Shown here one piece after another: positions 36,601-45,829 of a stretch of DNA of 64,000 nt. The stretch comes from Lota lota (Eukaryota > Chordata > Actinopteri > Gadiformes > Lotidae): NCBI GenBank assembly GCA_026745465.1, contig JACYXH010000513.1, positions 1-64,000 of the forward strand. Direction: 5' to 3'. A program made the translations under genes and the position numbers. The notes below the pieces were generated by a model. The model was not told the origin of the DNA. It made no database searches and was given only the letters and a program-made list of their open reading frames with translations. Every line of letters begins with the position of its first letter. Position 1 is the stretch's first letter.

Positions 36601-39600
36601 CCCGGTGGCTGAGGCCGGAGGAACGCAACTGCCGACAGGTGGTGGAACAGGTGGCGCTGGACCGCTTCATAGAAGGCTTACCCCCAGCCACGGCCGAGTG
36701 GGTCCAGTGCCACCGACCGGCGGACCTGGAGGCCGCCATCACCCTAGCGGAGGACCATCTAGCGCTGCCCCGTCTGAATCGAGATGGGGCAGGGGCGGTC
36801 CCCGCAGCGCCAGTCCGCCCGGTTCCCCGATCACATAGACCGCTGGAGGCCTCGTGGCGCCCAAACCCCGCTCACACCAAAAACTCCCGTAACCCCGACC
36901 CCGCTCCCCCTCCTAGGACCAACCCACCGGGTTGGTATCGGTCCCCGCCGGGCCCGGCCTCCGCCTCTGGGGCCCCTGACCCGCAGAGAGCTCCTCAGCC
37001 GGCGAGACAGGAGTGTTGGCGGTGCGGACAACCCGGACACCGCCAGTGGGACTGCCCCCAGATGGAGGTGGGGCAGGGGGTCCGGGTGGCTGCACCGCCG
37101 GCCTCTTCTCCCGATCCAGAGGAAAAATACTGCATACCGGTAAGGATGCGAGGGAGTATCTACCAAGCCTTGCTGGATTCAGGGAGCGAGCAAACCCTGA
37201 TCCACCAAGGCTTGGTTCGACCAGAGGCACTGGGAGAGGCATCGTGGGTGAATATAAGGTGTATTCATGGGGATGTGCACAAGTATCCAGTCGTGACTGT
37301 GGAAATTCGCTACGGCGGGGAAAAGCATAAAGTGAAGGCTGCGGTTAGCTCCCGCCTGTCGCGTCCCCTACTATTAGGCACTGATTGGCCGGGTTTTGGT
37401 AGGTTAGTGAGGGAACAGGGGACGCGACCCCGACGGGGAGGGATATGTGTGATGTGCTCCGTTCTCAGTGGTGACGCGAGCTCTCCCGAGGTCAGAGGGG
37501 GGGAGGAACCTCAGGAGGAGACGCCGGTAATCCGGGTCTTCCCCCCGATGGATGACTTTCCCCTCGAACAGTCCAGGGACGATACATTGCGCTTCGCCTT
37601 CGACCGTGTACTCTCCATTGACGGCCAGAAGGTGTCACCCGAGACGGTGTTGGCACATCCGTATTTTGCAATGGTTAGGGACAGGCTTTACCGAGTGAGT
37701 CGGGACACTCAGTCAGGGGAAGAAGTGAGTCAGTTACTCATCCCGCAAAGCCGCCGGGAAATGGTTTTCCAGGCGGCTCATCACAGCCCAATGGCAGGTC
37801 ACTTAGGCTGTGATAAAACACGGAACCGGCTTATGGCCCGCTTCTATTGGCCGGGCATTCACGGGGATGTACGTCGGTGGTGTGCATCCTGCCGCGAGTG
37901 TCAGCTAAGCAACCCCCCGGCCACCCCAAAAGCGCCATTGCGCCCTCTACCATTGATTGAGATCCCCTTCGAAAGAATTGGTATGGATCTCATCGGGCCA
38001 TTAGACCGTAGCGCACGGGGACATCGATTTGCATTAGTCATTGTGGACTATGCAACCCGATATCCCGAAGCAGTGCCCTTGCGCTCGATCTCCGCAAAGA
38101 GCGTAGCGCAGGCGCTGTTTCACTTAATCTCCCGAGTCGGAATCCCGAAAGAGATTCTGACTGATCAGGGCACTACGTTTATGTCACGCACACTCCGGGA
38201 GTTGTATGGGTTACTGGGGATAAAAGCGATCCGAACCAGCGTGTACCATCCCCAGACAGATGGCCTGGTGGAAAGGTTTAACAAGACGTTAAAGTCCATG
38301 CTGCGTAAGTTCGTACACGAAGATAGTCAGAATTGGGATAAATGGCTCGACCCTCTGTTATTCGCAGTTCGGGAGGTGCCCCAGGCCTCCACGGGGTTTT
38401 CCCCCTTTGAGTTGTTGTTCGGTAGGCGACCGAGAGGCGTGTTGGACCTACTTAAAGAAAACTGGGAGGAGGGTCCAAGCGCCAGCAAGAATGAAATTCA
38501 GTACGTGATGGACTTGAGGGCAAAACTCCATGCACTGGGACGGGTTTCACGGGAGAATTTGCTTCAGGCCCAGGAACGTCAGCGACTGCTGTATGACAGA
38601 GGGGCTCGGCTGAGACAATTTGCACCGGGAGATAAAGTACTTGTATTGCTCCCAACTTCCAGCTCGAAATTGCTCGCTAAGTGGCAAGGACCCTTTGTGG
38701 TCACACGGCGAATTGGGGATGTTGACTATGAGGTTGAACGTTCCGACAGGGGGGGATCGCGGCAGATCTACCACCTCAACCTACTGAAAGGTTGGAAGGA
38801 GGCGCGGTCGGTGGCTATGGTAACCTCGGTGGCCCGGGAGGACGAGTTCGGTCCGGAGGTAGCCGGAGCGGGTCAGCCGTCCCGGGTCCCCTGCGATGGG
38901 TCGCTGGAGTCGCACCAGAGGGCTGAGGTCGCCGAGCTGCAACACCGGTTTGCGGACGTTTTCTCCTCCCGGCCGGGACGCACGACGCTCATTGACCACC
39001 GCATCGAAACTTCCCCCGGCGTGACGGTTAGATCGCGCCCGTATAGGTTGCCGGAACACAAGCGGAAGGTGGTTCAGGCGGAATTAGAGTCTATGCTGGA
39101 GATGGGAGTAATAGAAGAGTCGCACAGCGGATGGTCCAGTCCGATTGTACTGGTACGGAAGTCTGATGGGTCCGTCCGGTTCTGTGTCGACTACCGCAAG
39201 GTGAATAGGGTGTCCAAATTTGATGCGTATCCCATGCCTCGGGTCGACGAACTCCTGGATCGGCTAGGCACCGCTCGTTTTTTTTCGACACTGGATTTAA
39301 CCAAGGGCTACTGGCAGATTCCCTTGTCTCCAGAGTCTAAGGAAAAATCGGCCTTCTCCACTCCGTACGGTTTGTTCCAGTTTAATGTGCTTCCCTTTGG
39401 GTTGTTCGGAGCCCCGGCCACTTTCCAGCGTCTCATGGACAGGGTGCTGCGCCCGCACGCTGCATATGCGGCTGCTTACATAGATGATGTCATCATTCAT
39501 AGTGACACATGGCAGCAGCATATGCAGCGGGTGGCGGCGGTGCTCGAGTCACTGAGGCGAGCGGGGCTCACGGCCAACCCAGCGAAGTGCATGATTGGTC

Positions 39601-42600
39601 GGAGGGAGGTACGGTATTTGGGGTACCGCTTGGGTGGTGGGCAGGTGCGCCCGCAAGTAGAGAAGACTGAGGCGGTCGCGGCCTGCCCGCGGCCTGAGAC
39701 CAAAAAGCAGGTGAGGGCATTCTTGGGGCTGGCGGGGTACTACAGGCGGTTCATTCCCTCTTTCTCGGAACTGACCAGCCCCCTGACCGACCTCACCCGA
39801 AAGGGTGCCTCAGATCCGGTCCAGTGGACCGAGCAGTGCCAGGCGTCGTTTGAGAGGGTTAAAAAGGCTCTTTGCGGGGAGCCTCTCTTGCTCACGCCTA
39901 ACTTCAATCTCCCTTTTGTGTTGCAGACGGACGCGTCGAACAGGGGGCTGGGAGCCGTGCTGTCCCAGGAGGTGGAGGGCGTGGACCGCCCGGTGCTGTA
40001 CCTCAGCCGGAAGTTGTCAGACCGGGAGGGAAGGTACAGCACCATAGAGAAAGAGTGTCTGGCCATTAAGTGGGCGGTCGACGCCCTGCGCTACTACCTC
40101 CTGGGGCGCTCGTTCACCCTCTGTTCAGACCACGCCCCCCTGCAATGGCTCCACCGCATGAAGGACACCAACCCACGGATCACACGGTGGTACCTGGCTT
40201 TACAGCCATTTCACTTCCGGGTGGTCCATAGGCCGGGGGCGCAGATGGTGGTAGCTGACTTCCTCTCCCGACTACCAGAGTTGGGGGGGGGGGGGGGGGG
40301 GGGGGGGAGTTGGCTGTCGGCCGGACGGCTCCCCGGCCTAAGTGGGGCGGTGGGGATATGTGGTAAGGAGGGGCGTGGTTTAGCGCCGGCTGCAGGCAGA
40401 AGGGGCGGAGTGGCTCAATTGGGGTCACAGACGCAGCTGTAGGGAATGAGTGCAATTGGATAGCTATTAAATACTGACGTGTATTGTGCTCTTCCCACAG
40501 TGAGGTCGGGGACCTGTGTTGACGGCGACTGTGTGAGAAAGACTGAGACTGAGACTGAGACTGAGATTGAGATTGCGATTGAGAGTGAAAGAGAAAGAAA
40601 ACAATCAAACGAACGCGCGTCACTGCAAGACGGCGTGTGTTAATTGACGTGCTTACTGCAAATAAAACGGAACTTTTTGCCTCCGGACTCCTCGAGTGGT
40701 GTTTCTTTCCCTGGAGTGTAGCCTAGACCGTGCTACATATACATATGTACGTATGAATATGTATGTTTAGCTATGTGCATGTATTTATACGTATGTATGT
40801 GTACTTATGTATATGTGTGTGTACTTATGTATGTGTACTTATGTATACTTATATATGTGTACTTTTGTACACGTATGTGTGTGTACTTATGTATACGTAT
40901 GCCTGAGTATGTACACGTATGTTTAGCTATGTGTATGTTTGTATATGTATGTATGTGTACTTATGTTTTTATAAGTTTGTTTACACGCATGTACAGTATG
41001 TATGTATGAGTATGCATATGCATATGTATGTGTAATACGTATGTGTACGTGTACTTATATATATGTATGTGTTTGTGTATGTGTGTGTGTACTTATGCAT
41101 ATGTATATGTATGTGTACGTATGTATGAGTACATATCTATGTATATATAGTATGTATGAGTACATGTCTATGTATATATAGTATGTACGTGTATGTATGA
41201 GTACATGTCTATGTATATATAGTATGTACGTGTATGTATGAGTACATGTCTATGTATATATAGTATGTATGAGTACATGTCTATGTATATATAGTATGTA
41301 CGTATATGTATGAGTACATGTCTATGTATATATAGTATGTATGAGTACATGTCTATGTATATATAGTATGTACGTGTATGTATGAGTACAATTCTATGTA
41401 TATATAGTATGTACATGTATGTATGAGTACATGTCTATGTATATATAGTGTGTACGTGTATGTATGAGTACATGTCTATGTATATATAGTATGTATGAGT
41501 ACATGTCTATGTATATATAGTATGTATGAGAACATGTCTATGTTTATATAGTATGTACATGTATGTATGAGTACATGTCTATGTATATATAGTATGTACG
41601 TATATGTATGAGTACATGTCTATGTATATATAGTATGTACGTGTATGTATGAGTACATGTCTATGTATATATAGTATGTATGAACCAGTTCTATGGCTCC
41701 AACAGTTAATTTCCAGCCTGTATGTGAGCTCAGCTTGTTCAGTCTGTTGTTCACACAGGTGTCCCTTTGAAGGTTGAGTGCAATGTGTGTGTATTGGGAA
41801 ATCCAAAAGTTTAATATCTTGAAAGATATTACAAGTATAGCTTATTTATTCCACTTGAGTAATAAGCTCATTATGTTGAACATGTTAACGTATAATATTT
41901 GTATGTAGTGCAAACATTGAGGGATCAAATGCAGTTTATACATTTTCCTTGGTTTCAATGTTTTGACTGGGACAGCCACTCACACACACATGGGATTTGC
42001 TTTTAACTTAAACTTTAATTATCTTAAAAACGACATGTACTATTGCTTAGAAAATGTATAGCACATCATTCCACTATAGTACCTATCGTATTATATATTT
42101 TTTGTATTTTTATGTTAATGTTTGAAGAGTAGATAGCGACCATAAAAAGTGTCAGAAAGAGAAAAAAAATAAGTATGCAAGAGAACAGTACTAGTGATGA
42201 TGATGATGATGATGATGAAGAATGGTTCAGCAGCTAATCATGTCTTGGTCTCCCATCAGATGCCTGTGAACTCACACTGGACCCAAACACAGCCCAGAGA
42301 CGACTCTCTCTGTCTGAGGACAACAGAAAGGTGACGTGGGTTAGAGAGGAGCAGTCGTATCCTGATCACCCAGAGAGATTTGACTACTGGACCCAGGTGT
42401 TGTGTAGAGAGGCTCTGACTGGCCGCTGTTACTGGGAGGTAGAGAGGGAAGGAGCCGTTTCTATAGGAGTGACATACAGTGGAATCACAAGGACAGGAAG
42501 GGGTGATGACAGCAGGCTTGGAGGGAACAAAAACTCTTGGAGGATTTATTGTCATGATGGTGGTTACTCTGCCTGGTACAACGGTAGTAGAACAGTCATA

Positions 42601-42813
42601 AGTCTCCCCCCCCCTGTCTCTAACAGAGTAGGAGTGTATCTGGACCGGCCTGCTGGCACTCTGTCCTTCTACAGAGTGTCCCCAGATGTAGGAGGGTCCT
42701 CAGACACACTGACACACATCCACACCTTCCAGTCCACCTTCACCCAGGAGGACCTCCTCCCTGGGTTTGGGTTATGGGACGATGGTGACTCAGCGTCTCT
42801 GTGTCGGTTGTAG
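32200..42813 (+). CDS. Complete two-exon TRIM gene (RING, B-boxes, coiled coil, B30.2), TRIM39/bloodthirsty-like
   Basis: Exon 1 (32200-33265, acceptor TTTTCTAG/GA just before the start) encodes MASATSWSEEDFSCSICL with a C3HC4 RING at residues 14-53, a first B-box-like module at about 83-115, a second B-box at about 150-185 and a coiled coil to about 330. It ends at donor GAAGT/GTAAGTG. Exon 2 (42260-42813, acceptor CTCCCATCAG) adds PRY-SPRY from YACELTLDPNTAQ to SASLCRL and stop. The join (T + AT gives Tyr) keeps phase and gives 539 residues, a normal length for the family. RING TRIMs are ubiquitin E3 ligases; fish-expanded members of this group are thought to act in antiviral defence. The 9-kb intron holds an intact retrotransposon in the same orientation. 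A distinct exon-2 owner cannot be excluded, but no other start exon lies between. Confidence 0.8.
33625..33663. repeat. (GT)n microsatellite in the TRIM intron
   Basis: Short pure GT run. Confidence 0.9.
33875..34072. repeat. Tandem repeat of about 63 bp, 3.3 copies
   Basis: Units of ATCACAGAGCCATTACCACT followed by CATTATATTAAACACAGAAC and AAGACCTAAA in the TRIM intron. The first and last copies are diverged. Confidence 0.9.
34085..34172. mobile_element. Terminal fragment of a hAT-like DNA transposon
   Basis: The phrases AGTACCGAACCCAAAACTGT and GTGAACCGTTCCACCCCT resemble from memory the ends of a common fish hAT-type element. No transposase or paired end is visible. Confidence 0.4.
34927..35002. 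mobile_element. Fragment of a common fish interspersed repeat
   Basis: AGGGCTGCACCATATATGGT, then GTCATTGTGACGTGCTAATG and ATAGTCACATGGCAGGAC resemble a widespread fish noncoding element whose ends start AGGGCTGCAC. No coding content. Confidence 0.4.
35285..35625. repeat. TATG/TACG tetranucleotide-rich stretch, left of the retrotransposon
   Basis: Irregular TATGTATG, TGTACATA and ACGTATG words. The Gmr1-like element is inserted into this repeat, which resumes at 40743 and runs to about 41160. Confidence 0.85.
35626..36004 (+). repeat. 5' LTR of the Gmr1-like element
   Basis: 379 bp, with a GACTGAGACTGAGACTGAGA short repeat near the middle and AATAAA at about 35929 as a polyadenylation signal. 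Ends in TACA before the primer binding site. Confidence 0.95.
36075..40442 (+). CDS. gag-pol: Gag-Pol polyprotein of the Gmr1-like retrotransposon (protease-integrase-RT-RNase H order)
   Basis: 1455 residues from MEDQNPES, the first ATG after the primer binding site; the frame is open without a shift from gag to pol. In order: gag-like domain, one CCHC zinc knuckle (CWRCGQPGHRQWDC, residues 314-327), aspartic protease with DSGS at 368, integrase zinc-binding HHCC from 569, integrase core with D638, D697 and E733 (35 residues between the last two), reverse transcriptase with YIDD at 1135-1138, and RNase H with TDAS near 1286. Ty3/gypsy elements normally place integrase last; integrase before reverse transcriptase defines the Gmr1 group. 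A run of 25 G (40283-40307) adds a glycine stretch after RNase H, and the last 28 codons lie in the right LTR. All catalytic residues that I can check are present. Confidence 0.95.
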   Translation: MEDQNPESPLAQALRRIAETQEGLIRAQHQQTQAVLEIAAQNAEERAVFRQLMQPGLRDRRGDEAEVARPQIPLPKMSPQDDIEAFLEVFEGTAGACGWPEAEWALRLLPLLSGAALTAAHALPATARGDYVTVKRGLLDRLGLPPEGHRRRFKELKMVDVGRPFAYAHQLVDAAARWLRPEERNCRQVVEQVALDRFIEGLPPATAEWVQCHRPADLEAAITLAEDHLALPRLNRDGAGAVPAAPVRPVPRSHRPLEASWRPNPAHTKNSRNPDPAPPPRTNPPGWYRSPPGPASASGAPDPQRAPQPARQECWRCGQPGHRQWDCPQMEVGQGVRVAAPPASSPDPEEKYCIPVRMRGSIYQALLDSGSEQTLIHQGLVRPEALGEASWVNIRCIHGDVHKYPVVTVEIRYGGEKHKVKAAVSSRLSRPLLLGTDWPGFGRLVREQGTRPRRGGICVMCSVLSGDASSPEVRGGEEPQEETPVIRVFPPMDDFPLEQSRDDTLRFAFDRVLSIDGQKVSPETVLAHPYFAMVRDRLYRVSRDTQSGEEVSQLLIPQSRREMVFQAAHHSPMAGHLGCDKTRNRLMARFYWPGIHGDVRRWCASCRECQLSNPPATPKAPLRPLPLIEIPFERIGMDLIGPLDRSARGHRFALVIVDYATRYPEAVPLRSISAKSVAQALFHLISRVGIPKEILTDQGTTFMSRTLRELYGLLGIKAIRTSVYHPQTDGLVERFNKTLKSMLRKFVHEDSQNWDKWLDPLLFAVREVPQASTGFSPFELLFGRRPRGVLDLLKENWEEGPSASKNEIQYVMDLRAKLHALGRVSRENLLQAQERQRLLYDRGARLRQFAPGDKVLVLLPTSSSKLLAKWQGPFVVTRRIGDVDYEVERSDRGGSRQIYHLNLLKGWKEARSVAMVTSVAREDEFGPEVAGAGQPSRVPCDGSLESHQRAEVAELQHRFADVFSSRPGRTTLIDHRIETSPGVTVRSRPYRLPEHKRKVVQAELESMLEMGVIEESHSGWSSPIVLVRKSDGSVRFCVDYRKVNRVSKFDAYPMPRVDELLDRLGTARFFSTLDLTKGYWQIPLSPESKEKSAFSTPYGLFQFNVLPFGLFGAPATFQRLMDRVLRPHAAYAAAYIDDVIIHSDTWQQHMQRVAAVLESLRRAGLTANPAKCMIGRREVRYLGYRLGGGQVRPQVEKTEAVAACPRPETKKQVRAFLGLAGYYRRFIPSFSELTSPLTDLTRKGASDPVQWTEQCQASFERVKKALCGEPLLLTPNFNLPFVLQTDASNRGLGAVLSQEVEGVDRPVLYLSRKLSDREGRYSTIEKECLAIKWAVDALRYYLLGRSFTLCSDHAPLQWLHRMKDTNPRITRWYLALQPFHFRVVHRPGAQMVVADFLSRLPELGGGGGGGGSWLSAGRLPGLSGAVGICGKEGRGLAPAAGRRGGVAQLGSQTQL
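40283..40307 (+). repeat. 25-bp homopolymer G tract inside the element
   Basis: Located between the RNase H coding end and the polypurine tract. The relic element at 3.3 kb has a 37-base tract in the same place, so it is a family trait. Confidence 0.95.
40359..40737 (+). repeat. 3' LTR of the Gmr1-like element
   Basis: Matches the 5' LTR base for base as far as I can compare. Followed by the target duplication TATAC. Confidence 0.95.
40743..41160. repeat. TATG/TACG tetranucleotide-rich stretch, right of the retrotransposon
   Basis: Continuation of the repeat at 35285-35625, split by the insertion. Confidence 0.85.
41160..41685. repeat. Minisatellite of TACATGTCTATGTATATATA units
   Basis: Units of about 30-42 bp combining GTATGTACGTGTATGTATGA with GTACATGTCTATG and TATATATA. 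The same array is found inverted at 57.4-57.96 kb, next to the inverted B30.2 exon. Confidence 0.95.
42260..42813 (+). CDS. TRIM exon 2: B30.2 (PRY-SPRY) domain
   Basis: 554 bases from acceptor to stop. Motifs: LSLSEDNRKVTWVREEQSYP, RCYWEVEREG, NRVGVYLDRPAGTLSFYRVS and TFQSTFTQEDLLPGF. Compared with the copies at 13.66 and 56.28 kb, differences concentrate around residues after CYWEVE and in the WSLxC to WYNGS region, which in B30.2 domains form variable loops. The upstream intron is shared with the other copies for about 500 bases. Confidence 0.9.
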
Positions 42814-44149
42814 CAACACACATGCATATATAAACACACACACATACACAGTGTTTTGGTGATTTAAAAAAAATGTGTTAAACTATACTCCAAATGCTAC
42901 ATTTTATTGGGCTTCTGAAAAGTTGAGCTTGATAAAACATGAAAGGAAGTGACTTTTAAGATCTTCCACAGGGTTAACTAAGCAGGTTTTACAAAGACTA
43001 TATTTATAATGTCAAATGTATTTTGAATATTGATTGATGGTAAATCAAAACATGTTTATACAACAATACTTTGTATATTTTCAGACATTAACCGTTTCAT
43101 ACTAAAGGGCTCTGAAATCAGTTTATATTTTGATAATCCTACCATGGAACCTGATTTAAAGCAGATTTAATATTATATTCATAATGCAAGCGGTCTGTGA
43201 AAAGCTATTGATCATGTTGTGAATGACTTTAAACTGAATATTGATTCCTTGTGTTCTGTTGGGAACAACACAGCAGCAGAACATGTTCAGTTATTAAAGA
43301 TATGTGCACACCTGTTTATGATTTGTAATGTCTGCTGCTTCAATTGCTTTAGTCCTTGTGTTTATCGTGTACATGTAAGGGACTATTTTTCTGTTGTATT
43401 GGTTAAGAAAGCATAATGGTAATAAACAACTCAGTGGATCCAACTGAATGTTCTCTTGTGTTCAGCATAGGATCAGTCTCAACTTTAAAGTTGGGGGTTC
43501 ACTAAATAAAAAGCACAACAGAGGCTTCGTCTACACCAACATTAATAATCAGGATACCAGCAAGTGCATTTCCATATCCCGACTTAAATGCCCAATGAGT
43601 GACGGGATATGGAGAGAATTGTAGAAAGGAGCCGACAATAAACAGATCCCAGCTATTGGCGTGTCTCCAGAGATGAGGCCTGCAGGCTGGTTGATACACC
43701 ACCTACCCCGTGGCGTCTAATAGGACCCTGAGCATACCCTGGAGCTGACACCATTACCTCAGGTAACTGACACCAGGCGTAGTAGACAGACTTAACATAA
43801 ATATACTCATAAAACTTCACACACACCGTGGTTCATTTGGATTCGTGTTTACTTTCCTCCATTTGACATTTAACAAATGCCACAAAAAGGACAGCTCTCG
43901 GGGTCATATAGGCTATAGATTCTCCTAACTCCTCACCCGCGGTGCCTTGGACCGCTGAGTGTGTCTACTGCGGAGCCCTAACTGCGGACCAATAGAAACG
44001 GGCAGGGATTACGCACACACCTACTCGAGCTGCTGAGAAGGATTCTCCGTCGGCAGGCCGACTCGCTGCTGCATGTTCACTGCTCCACTAAAACGCTGCT
44101 GCGTTATGCCAAGCCCTTTAAACATTGAATCAGTTGGGCTGACTAGTCG
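42814..44149. other. 3' flank of the TRIM gene; no further gene visible
   Basis: AT-rich, with only short frames. A possible polyadenylation signal (AATAAA) lies at about 43421. At 43571-43623 a pair of 11-base inverted arms (TCCATATCCCG/CGGGATATGGA) sits in a stretch that resembles an interspersed repeat. Confidence 0.5.
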
Positions 44150-44400
44150 CAATTTAGTTTTCACTAGTGGAAAGGACATTTAGACATGTCAAAATGTCGT
44201 TTTGACAAGTTAAAATGTTAATTTAAGATATCTCTAAAAAGAAATCGACATGTTACAAATATATTTTCACATGTAGAAATTGCATTTCGACTAGTCGAAA
44301 CTGATTTACAGATATCTTTAATTTAATTATAGATATGAGTAATTCCTTTTTCACTAGTAGCAATAATGACTACAGATATCTACAATTGACATTGTGTAAA
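44150..44400. repeat. Repeat rich in ACTAGT, GACATGT and GATATCT motifs
   Basis: ACTAGT, TTTCGACTAGTCGAAA and AGATATCT words recur every 40-60 bases in alternating orientation. It looks like a palindromic minisatellite or the body of a small nonautonomous transposon. Confidence 0.6.
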
Positions 44401-44459
44401 ATGTACACCTGTAAACGTCAATGCGCTTACTAATGTCGAGGTGTTCTCATTCCAACAGG

Positions 44460-44531
44460 TCCTCGTTAGTATAGTGGTCAGTATCCCCGCCTGTCACGTG
44501 GGAGACCGGGGTTCAATTCCCCGACGGGGAG
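44460..44531 (+). tRNA. tRNA-Asp (GTC)
   Basis: 72 bases folding into a full cloverleaf: acceptor TCCTCGT/ACGGGGA with discriminator G, anticodon loop CTGTCAC (anticodon GTC), T arm CGGGG-TTCAATT-CCCCG. In the anticodon stem CCCGC pairs with GTGGG through one G-T pair. The 5' and 3' flanks recur inverted around the copy at 52494-52567. Confidence 0.9.
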
Positions 44532-44680
44532 TGTTTGACATTAACCCACAGTCACCAATACAATCAAAGTTGAGTCATTTAAGGAGCAGTCGGTGTCTGA
44601 GCAAGAAGCGATCTTTTAAATACATGACAAACGTAACACTATTCACGCAACGATCCTCTCTTGGACAATTTATATTACGT

Positions 44681-44716
44681 GTCAGGACGGCCGAGCGGTC
44701 TAAGGCGCTGCGTTCA
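44681..44716 (+). pseudogene. 5' half of a tRNA-Leu gene, cut in the anticodon loop
   Basis: GTCAGGACGGCCGAGCGGTC followed by TAAGGCGCTGCGTTCA matches the first 36 bases of tRNA-Leu(CAG). Right after TTCA the sequence changes to LINE-like DNA. No 3' half is visible downstream. Confidence 0.8.
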
Positions 44717-45453
44717 AGAGGAAGAGGGTGTTTGTGAACTGGGAAGTGGAAAATATTTGGGCAAATTGTAACGTTAAATACAACAGCATTGAGTGTGAGA
44801 ATAAGTATTTTCTAATCAAACACAACAGAATTTACACCAACAATGTACTGAATAAAATAAATAATGAAGTTAATGTGATGTGTGATGTCTGTAGCTGTGG
44901 TCTTGAGAGTTTTTCACACTATTCTTGGATTGTGTGGAACTTGTTGATTTCTTTGAGTTTCTAAAAGCACTGATTAGGGAAAACTGGAGTGAGGAGTTTG
45001 ATGTAGAAGTAGAGTGGAGGATGGTGTTTTTGTTTGGTGTATGTGGGAAAGGTGTGCACTTTTATTTGTGCAATTTTGTTTTAAGTCATGCCAGACTCGC
45101 GGTCCTGTTGAGAAGGAACTATGCGCACTTTGTGGGACGAAAGGTGAATGTCACACAATTGTTTAAATCCATAATGAAGAGGGATGTGGGTTTGATTTGC
45201 AACTATAGCGGGGATGGGGCAAAATAATACTTCATCAGTGGGACTACTTTCATTCGTGAAAGGGAGGGTGGAGGCATTTTGTTTAAATGGTGAGGGACTT
45301 TTATTTTGGATTTAAGGGAGTAAGCTGGTGTGTTGCTGTGCTCTCTCTCTGTTGCAGGGGGGCTATGTCCTGCTTCCCGGTTGGGGTGGATGGCCGTGGC
45401 ATGGCAGACAATGATCTTGAAAGTCCTAACTCACTGTGGCATTGGTAAATAAA
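44717..45453 (+). mobile_element. LINE 3' coding fragment (Tx1/L1-like) with 3' end
   Basis: Two overlapping frames, split by one shift near 44925, encode a C-terminal LINE segment: FVNWEVENIW, MCDVCSCGLESFSH (a CxxC...H zinc motif), then DCVELVDFFEFLKALIRENW and SHARLAVLLRRNYAHF. This is the zinc-motif and thumb-like tail that follows reverse transcriptase in such elements; reverse transcriptase itself is absent. The 3' end GGTAAATAAATAA abuts a tRNA-Gly fragment. Heavily 5'-truncated, as is usual for LINE copies. Confidence 0.6.
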
Positions 45454-45456
45454 TAA

Positions 45457-45483
45457 CTATGCTCACCACTATACCACCAATGC
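45457..45483 (-). pseudogene. 5' fragment of tRNA-Gly, ends before the anticodon stem
   Basis: On the minus strand the first 27 bases of tRNA-Gly (GCATTGGTGGTATAGTGGTG, then AGCATAG). The break joins the AT-rich LINE 3' end. Confidence 0.75.
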
Positions 45484-45656
45484 TGGCCGGAGATGTTCTT
45501 TACTCTGAATCGTCTGACCTGAACTTAAATCAAGGTGGAAACTAGATTGCTGCTAAGCCTCCTAGAATATCTCTAGACATTAAGGGTCTTGTTCATTCTC
45601 AATCCTCTGAACCACGGTTTTACTTTTTAGTTTCACTTATAGGTAGTTTTAAGAAC

Positions 45657-45700
45657 AACTGCTTGGAAGGCAGCTATGCTCACCACTATAACACCAATGC
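45657..45700 (-). pseudogene. 5' two thirds of tRNA-Gly (TCC), lacking the T arm
   Basis: 44 bases with the anticodon arm CTGCCTTCCAAGCAG (anticodon TCC) intact but no T arm or 3' acceptor strand. Its 5' flank resembles that of the 45457-45483 fragment, so both derive from a duplicated tRNA-Gly unit about 217 bases long. Confidence 0.75.
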
Positions 45701-45829
45701 AGGAGTGAGAAATTACGTACTGTGGATCGTCCGACCTGACCACAAAACACGGAGGAACCTAGTTTGGTAGTAGCGGATGCAATGCCACAGGGGCGCCACT
45801 GTGGCGGTGCGTCTGCTGCTGCTGGCACG

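Larger units (their letters stand above)
35626..40737 (+). mobile_element. Intact Gmr1-like LTR retrotransposon
   Basis: Both LTRs (35626-36004 and 40359-40737) are 379 bp, start TGTGGTAAGG, end CCGTGCTACA and look identical over their whole length. The 5-bp target duplication TATAC lies at 35621-35625 and 40738-40742. A primer binding site (TGGTGCCTGAACAGGGAC, close to tRNA-Lys-type primer sites) starts at 36006, directly after the left LTR. A purine-rich tract (AGTGGGGCGGTGGGGA) precedes the right LTR. One open frame covers gag to RNase H with integrase before reverse transcriptase. Identical LTRs and an intact frame indicate a very recent insertion. There is no envelope gene. The right LTR supplies the stop codon of the polyprotein. 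Confidence 0.97.

Noticed and set aside
36145..37330. Reverse-strand and shifted frames inside gag
   Set aside because: Shadows of the GC-rich gag coding sequence. The gag-pol frame has all domain motifs.
43502..43702. 66-codon hydrophobic minus frame resembling a membrane segment
   Set aside because: Isolated, without splice context, in a stretch that looks like an interspersed repeat.
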